From an uncultured Eubacteriales bacterium (lineage in GTDB: Bacteria; Bacillota; Clostridia; Oscillospirales; Oscillospiraceae), in the NCBI GenBank assembly GCA_900547405.1, contig URGL01000031.1, forward strand, positions 1 to 28,037: DNA of 28,037 nt, in the 5' to 3' direction. Of this stretch, positions 1 through 8,431 are shown in pieces (the stretch's first letter is position 1; every line of letters begins with the position of its first letter). Made by a program: the position numbers and the translations under genes. The notes beneath the pieces were generated by a model that was not told where the DNA came from, searched no databases, and was given only the letters and a program-made list of their open reading frames with translations.

Positions 1-1338
1 GCCGTAGTCAGCGCCCAGCTCCTCAGAGGCAGCCCGCTTCCAGGCAAAGACGAAATCGGAAGCCTTCAGATCCTGGCCGTCAGACCACTTCAGGCCGTCA
101 CGCAGGGTGTAGGTGTAGGTCACAGTGCCGTCCTCGTTGACAACGCCCTCGGGCAGAGACTCGGCGCAGTCGGCAACGATCTCCAGCTTGCCGTCAGCAC
201 CGGTGTCCCACTTGGCCAGGCCTGCGAACAGGTGGCTGTCCAGGGTAGCGCCGTCCACAGCGGAGTTCAGAGCGGGATCGAGAACATCAGGCTCGGAGGC
301 GATGCAGACGCTGATGGAGTCGGTCTTCCCGTCCACGTCGCACTTGTAGAAGTACTTGTAGCCCAGGGGGTTGCTGAAGAAGCCGTGAACGGAGTCATCC
401 AGCATATAAATGTCGGTGTAGAAGTACAGAGGCACGATGCAGCCGGTGTCCATCAGCATATCCTCGGCAATGTGCATCATGGCATAGCGGTTGTCCTTGT
501 CGGTGCAGGACTTGATGGCGGAAATCAGCACATCGTAGGTCTCAGCCCAGGTGCCGTTCTCAACCTTGGTATCCAGGCCGTAGGGGGTCAGGTCCAGGCT
601 GTAGGCCTTGACAGCGGCGTGGTCGCCCTTGCCGAACTGGACATCGTTGTTGCCGGACGAGGAAATCCACATATCCAGGAAGCAGATGGGGTCGTTGAAG
701 TCAGCCACCCAGCCGTTACGGGCCACGGAGTAGTCGCCGTTCTTCCGGGTGTTCAGGAAGGTGTTCCACTCCTGGTTCTCCAGGTTCATGGTGATGCCCA
801 CGGAAGCCAGAGTAGCAGCCAGGTACTCACCGATGGCCTTGTGGGCATCGGAGGTATTGTACAGGTAGGTCAGGGTGGGGAAGTTGGTGAACTGACCGGT
901 GGTCTCGTCGTAGTCGTAGTACTTGCTCAGGATCTCGATGGCCTTTGCGAAGTTGTCCTCGTAGGCATCCTCGGCCACATTCCAGTAGCCGTCGAAGCCG
1001 TCGTTGTGGCCGGCGTTCTTGTAGAACTCGGAGCCGTCAGCGTCGGTCATGCCCATGGCCACGAAGGAGGAAGCGGGGACCTGGCCGGCCTGGGTGATCT
1101 CCTCGACGATGTAGTTACGATCGTACAGCAGGGAGATGGCGTAGCGGATCTCAGCCTCAGCAGCAGCCTTCTCTTCAGGAGTCATGTTGCTGGTGTCGAC
1201 CTTGCCGGTGTCGGCAGGGGCTTCGGTGGCAGCGTCAGTGGCAGCGGCAGTGGTAGCAGGGGTTTCCGTCTTGGAACCGCAAGCAGCCATGCTCAGAACC
1301 ATGACGGCAGCCAGGAGCAGAGCAATGATTTTTTTCAT
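1..1338 (-). CDS. Peptide ABC transporter substrate-binding lipoprotein with permuted domain order (partial)
   Basis: This is the extracellular peptide-binding lipoprotein of the opp operon directly upstream. It starts at ATG 1338 behind an AAGGA site, and the gene leaves the window at its left edge after 446 codons. Residues 1-20 are a lipoprotein signal ending in the lipobox AAC, followed by an Ala/Thr-rich linker. Residues 64-333 then read like the C-terminal portion of an OppA-type protein: IRYAISLLYDR, which normally sits mid-protein, through to YTDIYML and NPLGYKYF, which normally sits near the C-terminus. Residues from about 334 (TDSISVCIASEPDVLDP, then LRDGLKWSDGQ) read like the N-terminal portion. 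The frame is unbroken across both joins. This is either a circular permutation or a fusion of two copies; the missing 3' end would decide. The family assignment is firm and the interpretation of the order is inference. Confidence 0.88.
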   Translation of the reverse strand, partial: MKKIIALLLAAVMVLSMAACGSKTETPATTAAATDAATEAPADTGKVDTSNMTPEEKAAAEAEIRYAISLLYDRNYIVEEITQAGQVPASSFVAMGMTDADGSEFYKNAGHNDGFDGYWNVAEDAYEDNFAKAIEILSKYYDYDETTGQFTNFPTLTYLYNTSDAHKAIGEYLAATLASVGITMNLENQEWNTFLNTRKNGDYSVARNGWVADFNDPICFLDMWISSSGNNDVQFGKGDHAAVKAYSLDLTPYGLDTKVENGTWAETYDVLISAIKSCTDKDNRYAMMHIAEDMLMDTGCIVPLYFYTDIYMLDDSVHGFFSNPLGYKYFYKCDVDGKTDSISVCIASEPDVLDPALNSAVDGATLDSHLFAGLAKWDTGADGKLEIVADCAESLPEGVVNEDGTVTYTYTLRDGLKWSDGQDLKASDFVFAWKRAASEELGADYG

Positions 1339-1417
1339 TTTTCATTTTCCTTTCTCAATAGTGATTTTTATCTTCAAATCCCGGTTGGGACCTGAATTCA
1401 ATGGAAGATTGTCCCCG

Positions 1418-1437
1418 ACCTTCTCCTGGGAGAAGGT
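1418..1437. repeat. Short inverted repeat between oppF and the binding-protein gene
   Basis: ACCTTCTCC-tg-GGAGAAGGT is a 9-bp inverted repeat in the 103-bp gap between the ATPase stop and the lipoprotein start. No T-run follows it on the minus strand, so it is more likely a processing or stabilising hairpin than a strong terminator. It resembles the first hairpin of the larger repeats at 13493 and 15650. Confidence 0.5.
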
Positions 1438-1441
1438 GTTT

Positions 1442-2408
<967 letters not shown>

Positions 2409-2416
<8 letters not shown>

Positions 2417-3404
2417 TGGTCTTTCCCTCCTTTTCCATTTCTTCCTTCACGTTCATCCAGCAGGCTGCCTGATGATCGGCGTTGATCTGCATCCGGTCGC
2501 AACGCTCTCTCAGGCAGATCTTCATAGCGTTGTCGCAGCGGGGAGCGAAGGGGCACCCGGCAGGCATATTCAGCAGGTCGATGGGGGTGCCGGTGATGGG
2601 CTGAAGCTTCTCCCCGTCGTTGGAGACCGTGGGGATGGAGCGCATCAGGCCCTTGGTGTATTCGTGCTTGGGGTTGTAGAAGATCTCGTCAGCAGTGCCC
2701 TGCTCGCAGATGGAGCCGGCGTACATGACGATGACCTCGTCACACATCTGGGCAACAACGCCCAGGTCGTGGGTGATCATAATGATGGCCATGCCCAGCT
2801 CTCTCTGGAGGGACTGCATCAGCTCCAGGATCTGGGCCTGGATGGTCACGTCCAGAGCGGTGGTGGGCTCGTCGGCGATCAGGATGTCAGGCTCGCAGGC
2901 CAGGGCCATGGCGATCATGACTCTCTGGCGCATGCCGCCGGAAAACTCGAAGGGATACTGGTTCATCCGCTTCTCGGGCTCGTTGACGTTGACCAGGCGG
3001 AGCATCTCAACGGCCCGCTCACGGGCCTGCTGCTTGTTCCGGTTGGTATGCAGCAGGATGGCCTCCATCAGCTGGTGGCCGATGGTATAGGTGGGGTTCA
3101 GAGAGGTCATGGGGTCCTGGAAGATGATAGACACCCGGTTTCCCCGGACGGTCTTCATTCTCTTTTCGCCGCAGCCTACCAGCTCCTCGCCGTCCAGCTT
3201 GATGGAGCCGGAGACGATCTTGCCGGTCTTCTCCAGGATCTGCATGACGGAGTAGGCGGTGACGGACTTGCCGGAACCGGACTCTCCCACAATGCCCAGG
3301 ACCTTGCCCCGGTCCAGGTTGAAGGAGACTCCGTTGACGGCTTTCACTTCGCCCGCGGGGGTGAAGAAGGAGGTATGCAAATCGTTTACTTCTAGCAATG
3401 CCAT
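2409..3404 (-). CDS. oppD: Oligopeptide ABC transporter ATP-binding protein, OppD type
   Basis: The second ATPase of the peptide importer, 331 residues. Walker A is GESGSGKSVTAYSVM, the Q-loop is IIFQDPMTSLNP, the signature is SGGMRQRVMIAMAL, Walker B is ILIADEPTTALDVTIQAQ and the switch is MITHDLGVV. The C-terminal OppD/DppD extension contains GCPFAPRCDNAMKIC, again with spaced cysteines. The N-terminus (LLEVNDLHTSFFTPAGEVKAVNG) is diagnostic of the OppD side of the pair. It lies between oppC and oppF in the order B-C-D-F. Translation starts at ATG 3404 behind an AAGGAG about 11 nt away. Nothing is missing or unusual. Confidence 0.95.
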
Positions 3405-3424
3405 TCTTTATCTGTCTCCTTTCC

Positions 3425-4489
3425 TTATTTCTTCAGCTTGGGGTCAAAGGCATCCCGCAGACCATCACCGAAGAGGTTCAGAGACAGAACGATCAGAGAA
3501 ATGACAATGGCGGGAATGACCAGACGGTAAGCATAGGAGGTGACGCCGTTCAGCGCGTCGGAGGCCAGGCTGCCCAGGGAAGGCATGGGGGCGTTGACAC
3601 CCAGGCCCAGGAAGGACAGGTAGCTCTCGGTGAAGATAGCGCTGGGGATCTGCAGGGCGGTGGAGATAATGACCACGCTGATGCAGTTGGGCAGCAGGTG
3701 CTTGCGGATGACCCAGCCGGCCTTGGCGCCGGTGGCCTGAGCGGCCAGGACGTACTCCTGCTCCCGCAGGGACAGGATCTGGCCCCGGATCAGCCGGGAC
3801 ATGGACACCCAGTACAGCAGGGCAAAGACAACGAACAGGGAAATGATGTTGGAGCCCAGTTTCGCCAGGACCGTGCCATCAATGACGGCTCCCAGGGTCT
3901 GCTTCATAACGGTGGCCAGCAGGATGACCATCAGGGTATCCGGCAGGGAGTAAATGATATCCACAATTCGCATGATGATGATATCCACTTTTCCGCCGCA
4001 GTAGCCCGCGATAGAGCCGATGGTCATGCCGATGATCAAAACAATGATACTGGCGAAGAAGCCAACGGCCAGAGAGATCCGGGTGCCGTAGACCACACGG
4101 ATGAAGTAGTCTCGGCCGGAGGCATCGGTGCCGAAGATGTGGGGGAAGACCTTCTCCCCTGCCTCCATCTTTTTGAGCTCGGTCTTGCCGTACTCAAAGG
4201 GGGCCAGGTTGTTGTAGGACTTGTCCACAGGCTTTCCAGGGCGAACGCCCAGCATGGCATCGTACTTATAGGGCCAGAACATAGGCAGAATGATGGCTGC
4301 CAGGGTGATGACAATGATCAGGATCATGCTGATAAAGGCGATCTTGTTTTTCACCAGACGCTTCATACCATCCTTGAAGAAGGTGGTAGAGGGCCGCATC
4401 TGGACCATATATTCCTTCTCCGCGTCGGTAGCGGGGATGAAGTCATCCACATTCACGTGGAGGCTGAAGGGGTTCTTTTTCATATCCAT
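3425..4489 (-). CDS. oppC: Oligopeptide ABC transporter permease, OppC type
   Basis: A 354-residue inner-membrane channel subunit for peptide import. A cytoplasmic N-terminus of about 45 residues is followed by a first membrane segment (AFISMILIIVITLAAIIL). An external loop contains GTDASGRDYFIRVVYGTRISL, which is typical of OppC/DppC. Five further segments follow, with the ATPase-contact EAA-like loop at EYVLAAQATGAKAGWVIRKH. The C-terminus (NLFGDGLRDAFDPKLKK) is characteristic of the family. The ribosome site (TAAGGAGG) overlaps the stop of the upstream permease gene, indicating one transcript. It starts with Met-Asp-Met; I kept the first Met. Confidence 0.95.
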   Translation of the reverse strand: MDMKKNPFSLHVNVDDFIPATDAEKEYMVQMRPSTTFFKDGMKRLVKNKIAFISMILIIVITLAAIILPMFWPYKYDAMLGVRPGKPVDKSYNNLAPFEYGKTELKKMEAGEKVFPHIFGTDASGRDYFIRVVYGTRISLAVGFFASIIVLIIGMTIGSIAGYCGGKVDIIIMRIVDIIYSLPDTLMVILLATVMKQTLGAVIDGTVLAKLGSNIISLFVVFALLYWVSMSRLIRGQILSLREQEYVLAAQATGAKAGWVIRKHLLPNCISVVIISTALQIPSAIFTESYLSFLGLGVNAPMPSLGSLASDALNGVTSYAYRLVIPAIVISLIVLSLNLFGDGLRDAFDPKLKK

Positions 4490-4505
4490 TGATTGAGCAG
4501 CCTCC

Positions 4506-5435
4506 TTAATCCAGCTTGATCCGCGGATCTACCACGGTGTAGAGAATGTCGCTGACCAGGTTCATGACCACGATCAGAATGGCCAGTACAATGGTGGTGC
4601 CCATGACCATGGGGTAGTCACGGCCCGTAATGGAGCTGACGAAGGCACGGCCGATGCCAGGCACGGCGAAAATCTGCTCCACCACCAGAGAACCGGTGAC
4701 GATATAGGCCAGCATGGGTCCAAAGTAGGTGATGACAGGGATCAGAGAGTTCTTCAGGGCATGGCCGAAGATGATCTTCACAGGAGCCACGCCCTTGGCC
4801 TTGGCGGTGCGGATATAGTCCTGGCCCAGCACATCCAGCATGGAGGAGCGGGTCAGACGGGTGATATAGGCCATGGGATAGAGGCTCAGGGTGATGATGG
4901 GCAGCAGGAGGCCCTTGGCGCTCTCGCCGTTGGCGGGCACCAGGCCCAGCTTCACCGAGAAGATCAGCAATAGCAGTGTGCCCATAATGAAGGAGGGCAT
5001 AGAGACAAAGGCGGTGGTAATGACCATGATGATCTTGTCCAGAATGGAATTCCGGGTCAGAGCGGCCACACAGCCCAGGACAATACCGGTGCCCAAGGCG
5101 ATGGCGGCGGCGATGAGGCCCAGCTTGATAGAGGTCTTCATGCCGTCGGCAATGACATCGATGACCTGACGGCCACGGAGCTTAATGGAGGGACCAAAGT
5201 CAAACTTGGTCACAATATCTTTCAGGTAGTTGACATACTGCTCCATGACAGGCTTGTCGAGACCATACTTGGCCTCCAGTGCCTTTTGGGTGGCTTCGGA
5301 GACGGCCTTTTCGCTGAGGAACGGGCCGCCGGGGACAGCGTGCATGACGAAGAAGGTTACAGTGATAACCACCCACACCGTCAGCAGCGCCAGGAGGATG
5401 CGCTTGAGGATATACATAAGCGTCTTGGTGTTCAT
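4506..5435 (-). CDS. oppB: Oligopeptide ABC transporter permease, OppB type
   Basis: First gene of the opp operon, a 309-residue partner permease of OppC. I placed the start at ATG 5435 (MNTKTLMYILKRILLALLTV) because a GAAAGGAAG site lies just upstream. The open frame continues to 5480, but that part would begin before the likely ribosome site. The first membrane segment (RILLALLTVWVVITVTFFVM) is followed by the OppB/DppB external domain (HAVPGGPFLSE...KYGLDKP). The EAA-like ATPase contact is YIRTAKAKGVAPVKIIFGHALKN. The C-terminus (DILYTVVDPRIKLD) is canonical. The promoter at 5495-5523 drives the operon. Confidence 0.95.
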   Translation of the reverse strand: MNTKTLMYILKRILLALLTVWVVITVTFFVMHAVPGGPFLSEKAVSEATQKALEAKYGLDKPVMEQYVNYLKDIVTKFDFGPSIKLRGRQVIDVIADGMKTSIKLGLIAAAIALGTGIVLGCVAALTRNSILDKIIMVITTAFVSMPSFIMGTLLLLIFSVKLGLVPANGESAKGLLLPIITLSLYPMAYITRLTRSSMLDVLGQDYIRTAKAKGVAPVKIIFGHALKNSLIPVITYFGPMLAYIVTGSLVVEQIFAVPGIGRAFVSSITGRDYPMVMGTTIVLAILIVVMNLVSDILYTVVDPRIKLD

Positions 5436-5494
5436 CCGGCTCTTCCTTTCGATTTTTTCAGGTGCATAGATGTTGCACAATAGTTATACCCTGA

Positions 5495-5523
5495 ATTATA
5501 CCAAATTTAAAAATTCAATGCAA
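5495..5523 (-). promoter_or_regulatory. Sigma-A-type promoter of the opp operon
   Basis: On the minus strand TTGCAT (5518-5523) is followed by a 17-nt spacer and TATAAT (5495-5500), giving an approximately 50-nt leader before oppB. The heptamer GGTATAA that contains the -10 box is repeated exactly 12 bp downstream (5484-5490), so a second weaker -10 is possible. The flanking DNA from 5503 to 5660 is AT-rich and holds no gene that I can see. Confidence 0.72.
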
Positions 5524-5662
5524 CTGGATAATTTTCCAAACTATATCCCTATTTCCCCCGGGCTTTGGGTACATTTCACAACAAATTCAGATTGCAATAA
5601 ATTCGTACAAAAGACATATTTGGTGGCGTGTTCCGAACTTTTCCGGGCCACTTGCCAAAAAT

Positions 5663-5685
5663 CCCCGGCACAAAACGTGCCGGGG
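5663..5685 (-). terminator. Rho-independent terminator of the DUF3798 importer operon
   Basis: CCCCGGCAC-aaaac-GTGCCGGGG forms a perfect 9-bp GC-rich stem. Reading the minus strand it is followed by ATTTTTGG, a short T-run. It lies 16 bp past the stop of the last gene of the operon (5701). Confidence 0.85.
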
Positions 5686-5700
5686 CGGAAATTTATTCTC

Positions 5701-6198
5701 TTAGCCTTCGCTGCTGTCGCTCAGGTCCATACCGTCCATACCCTCCAGGCCGAATTCATCGCCTTCGGCGGTGGTCTCTTCGGTTTCCTCGGTTTCGGGG
5801 GCAGGAATGAACTCGCTCATATAGACATCCTCAGGGAGCCCGGCAAGATAGGCGGGCAAATTGATGATGATGCCGTCCATGTTCTGGGGCAGGGAGACCG
5901 TATAGGTTGCCTCCGTGGCTTCGCCGCCCTTTTCCTGGGTGATCTTCAGGGTCATGGTGAACTTGTTGCCGATGCAGGTGGACATACCCCGCTCCTTGTC
6001 GTAGAGCTTGGCGATCCGCTCGCCGTTGACATAGACCTCAGTCTTATAGGGGGGCTTCAGCTCCGTGCCGTCTACCTCAATCTTCTTGGCATCCAGGTAC
6101 ACGGTGTGGCCCCGGCCAATAATGGTCATGGCGTAGCCCAGGGCGATGAGCAGCACCACGGCAATGATCTGAATGATGAGGGTCTTCTTATTCTTCAT
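5701..6198 (-). CDS. Membrane-anchored accessory protein of the DUF3798 importer (DUF6672-like)
   Basis: A 165-residue protein with one N-terminal membrane segment (TLIIQIIAVVLLIALGYAM, residues 6-24), probably facing outward. A beta-rich domain of about 95 residues includes YKTEVYVNGERIAKLYDKERG. The tail is very acidic (ETEETEETTAEGDEFGLEGM). I recall this as DUF6672, a family that accompanies this importer type, but the name is from memory. It is the last gene of the operon: its ribosome site GGAGGG overlaps the end of the permease gene, and a terminator follows at 5663. A role as a small accessory or ligand-handling subunit is inference from the strict linkage. Confidence 0.8.
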   Translation of the reverse strand: MKNKKTLIIQIIAVVLLIALGYAMTIIGRGHTVYLDAKKIEVDGTELKPPYKTEVYVNGERIAKLYDKERGMSTCIGNKFTMTLKITQEKGGEATEATYTVSLPQNMDGIIINLPAYLAGLPEDVYMSEFIPAPETEETEETTAEGDEFGLEGMDGMDLSDSSEG

Positions 6199-6201
6199 GT
6201 C

Positions 6202-7347
6202 TTAGCCCTCCTCTTCCGCGGCCTGCTCGGCAGCCAGCTGGGCACCGGCGGCAGACTTGGCCTTCCGCTTCTTGGCCTCGTACATCACAAGGGCCACGGT
6301 AATGACCGCGTAGGACACAAACACCCGGAAATACTCGCCGATCATGGAGTCGCCGGTGATGGCCGCGCCGGTCTTGGGCGCTACAATGAACATGGTATGG
6401 AACAGAATAACGCCCAGGAACACGTTGCCGATGCCCGCCTTGTCAACGCTGGCACCGCCTACCAGCAGCGCCGCAATGGCGAACATACCGATCTGGGAGT
6501 GGGCAGTGTAGGTGGGGAAGTTGCCTACGTTTTGCAGGTAGATGATCATGCCGAAGCCGGCAAAGACGGTGGACATGACCATGGCGATGACACGGGTCCG
6601 CTCCACGTTGATGCCGGCGTCCCGGGCCACCTCCATATCCTGGCCAACCGCCCGCATATCCTGGCCCAGCTTGGTTCTGCGGAACCAGACAATAAACAGG
6701 CAGGCCAGAACGATGAGGATCAGCGTCAGCACAGGGATCTTCACCCCGCCGATCTTCAGGGGGATCAGGTTGTCCAGGCTCTGGCGCATATTCAGCAGAG
6801 ACACGGTATTGCGGATGCCGTAGCCCCGGGGCAGCTTGATGGAGGCGTGCTTGATGGGGATAATGGGGCCCATCATGTACAGCACCACCAGCTGATAGAT
6901 ACCGGTCATGAAGAAGGCGATCATGTAGGAGGTGATCATTTCACGGCCCTTGGCCTTGTTCAGGATCTTGCCGATGAACACACCCAGGCCGATGGAAATG
7001 GGGATGGAGATGATGGCGGCCAGCACCAGGCCGGGGATCCCCCAGATCTGCCAGTCGGCCACAAAGATCAGGCCGATCTCACCGGCCATAGCTCCCAGGG
7101 TCATGCCGAAGTTCAGGCCCATACCGGCCATAATGGGGATCAGCAGACTCAGGATCAGGAAGGCATTCCGGCCCAGACGGGTCATGACCTCGTTGAGAAG
7201 GTAGCTGGCAGAGAAGCCGGACATGGGAATGCAGTACAGGCAGATCAGGATGAACATAATGGGCACGCTGTTGTTGCCGATGAAGTCCTTCACCTTCTGC
7301 CCGAGGGTCTTTTCGCCCAGACGGGGGGCATTGGATTTGTTTGCCAT
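6202..7347 (-). CDS. ABC transporter permease, branched/sugar/nucleoside type (second permease)
   Basis: A 381-residue polytopic inner-membrane protein of the BPD_transp_2 permease superfamily (RbsC / YufQ-like). The hydrophobic segments include AFLILSLLIPIMAGMGLNFG and GLVLAAIISIPISIGLGVFIG. The region VGQDMEVARDAGINVERTRVIAMVMST is the typical ATPase-contact loop (xVGxxxxxAxxxGI). GMFAIAALLVGGASVDKAGI is another hallmark. The C-terminus is Lys/Ala/Glu-rich. Its start lies 2 nt before the end of the preceding permease gene on the minus strand, so the two are coupled and probably form a heterodimeric channel. Confidence 0.92.
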   Translation of the reverse strand: MANKSNAPRLGEKTLGQKVKDFIGNNSVPIMFILICLYCIPMSGFSASYLLNEVMTRLGRNAFLILSLLIPIMAGMGLNFGMTLGAMAGEIGLIFVADWQIWGIPGLVLAAIISIPISIGLGVFIGKILNKAKGREMITSYMIAFFMTGIYQLVVLYMMGPIIPIKHASIKLPRGYGIRNTVSLLNMRQSLDNLIPLKIGGVKIPVLTLILIVLACLFIVWFRRTKLGQDMRAVGQDMEVARDAGINVERTRVIAMVMSTVFAGFGMIIYLQNVGNFPTYTAHSQIGMFAIAALLVGGASVDKAGIGNVFLGVILFHTMFIVAPKTGAAITGDSMIGEYFRVFVSYAVITVALVMYEAKKRKAKSAAGAQLAAEQAAEEEG

Positions 7348-7348
7348 T

Positions 7349-8419
7349 TTAGTTTTTGCCTCCTTCCGTCTTACGGGTCAGTGCGTAGACGATCATACCG
7401 TTGGACACGATGATCCGGATGACCTCACTCATATCCATGTGGAACAGGCCATTCATAACGGTGGGGGTCATGGTCACCAGGCCCTGGTACAGGAAGGTAC
7501 CGATGATGACATTGGTGATGGATGCCTTGTTGACGGAGGCACCGCCGATCAGGATGGCGGCCACGGCGGGCAGGGCCATATTGAAGGGGGCCATGTACAG
7601 CTGAACAAAGCCGAAGCCCTGCTCATAGACCAGAATGCCGATGGCACCCAGCCAGGTAGACAGGATGACGGAGAGCATACGGGTCTTGTCGATGCTGATA
7701 CCGGCAGCCTTGGCAAAGGCGGGGTTGGAGCCTACGGCAGTCATGGCGGTGCCGGTCTTGGTGTGCAGGAAAGCCCACATCAGGAAGGCCAGCAGAGCGA
7801 AAAACAGCAGAGAGCCCGTGGGGATCACCAGGTTGATGCCGAATTTATTCAGGTCGATGGCCAGGAAATTGGCCAGGACCTTGTCGTAGAAGCCCTCCAG
7901 GGAGATGGTGGTCCGCAGGCCCTTTCCGGCGAAGCCCCAGACCATGGTGGGGCTCTTGTAGGGCAGCAGCAGCCACATCATGCACATGAAGGACACGGCG
8001 GAGAAGCCCACATAAGTCGCGACCATCATTTCGCCGCCCTTGATCTTATTCAGCAGGAAGCCGTAGGCGGCACCCAGGAGGATGGCGAAGGGGGTAGACA
8101 GGACGACGGCCATAAAAAAGCTCATTGCTCCGGTAAAGCCCAGCTCAATAGACAGCGTCGCGCCCAGCAGGCCGGAGATAATGGCCAGGGGCAGGCCCAT
8201 GTTCAGGCCGCAGCCGGAGTGGATCATAGGCACCATGGCGAGAACCATGATGGCGTTCCAGCTGAAGCGGTTGAATACGTTGGTGAACTGGGTCCACAGA
8301 TTGACCTGGGCAAAGGGTGCCAGCAGGAACATCAGCAGCAGAAACGCCGTGATGATCAGTCTGGGAACGCCGTAGCTGTCCACGGCACGGCGAAGCAGTC
8401 CTTTTTCTTTCTTTTCCAT
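7349..8419 (-). CDS. ABC transporter permease, branched/sugar/nucleoside type (first permease)
   Basis: A 356-residue partner permease of the same superfamily. It has multiple membrane segments (LIITAFLLLMFLLAPFAQV, AIMVLAMVPMIHSGCGLNMG). The ATPase-contact loop is AVGSNPAFAKAAGISIDKTRMLSV, and ALPAVAAILIGGASVNKASI matches the LVGGASVDKA element of its neighbour. The two permeases are clearly homologous but diverged, as in the BMP-family nucleoside importers. An AAGGAGG precedes ATG 8419, and 12 bp separate it from the ATPase gene. Confidence 0.92.
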   Translation of the reverse strand: MEKKEKGLLRRAVDSYGVPRLIITAFLLLMFLLAPFAQVNLWTQFTNVFNRFSWNAIMVLAMVPMIHSGCGLNMGLPLAIISGLLGATLSIELGFTGAMSFFMAVVLSTPFAILLGAAYGFLLNKIKGGEMMVATYVGFSAVSFMCMMWLLLPYKSPTMVWGFAGKGLRTTISLEGFYDKVLANFLAIDLNKFGINLVIPTGSLLFFALLAFLMWAFLHTKTGTAMTAVGSNPAFAKAAGISIDKTRMLSVILSTWLGAIGILVYEQGFGFVQLYMAPFNMALPAVAAILIGGASVNKASITNVIIGTFLYQGLVTMTPTVMNGLFHMDMSEVIRIIVSNGMIVYALTRKTEGGKN

Positions 8420-8431
8420 GTTTCGCCCTCC

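Noticed and set aside
232..1395. Long plus-strand frame of 387 codons opposite the binding-protein gene
   Set aside because: Its translation is low-complexity Val/Gly/His/Gln sequence, typical of the antisense of a GC-rich gene, while the minus strand encodes a clear OppA-like lipoprotein with signal peptide and ribosome site.
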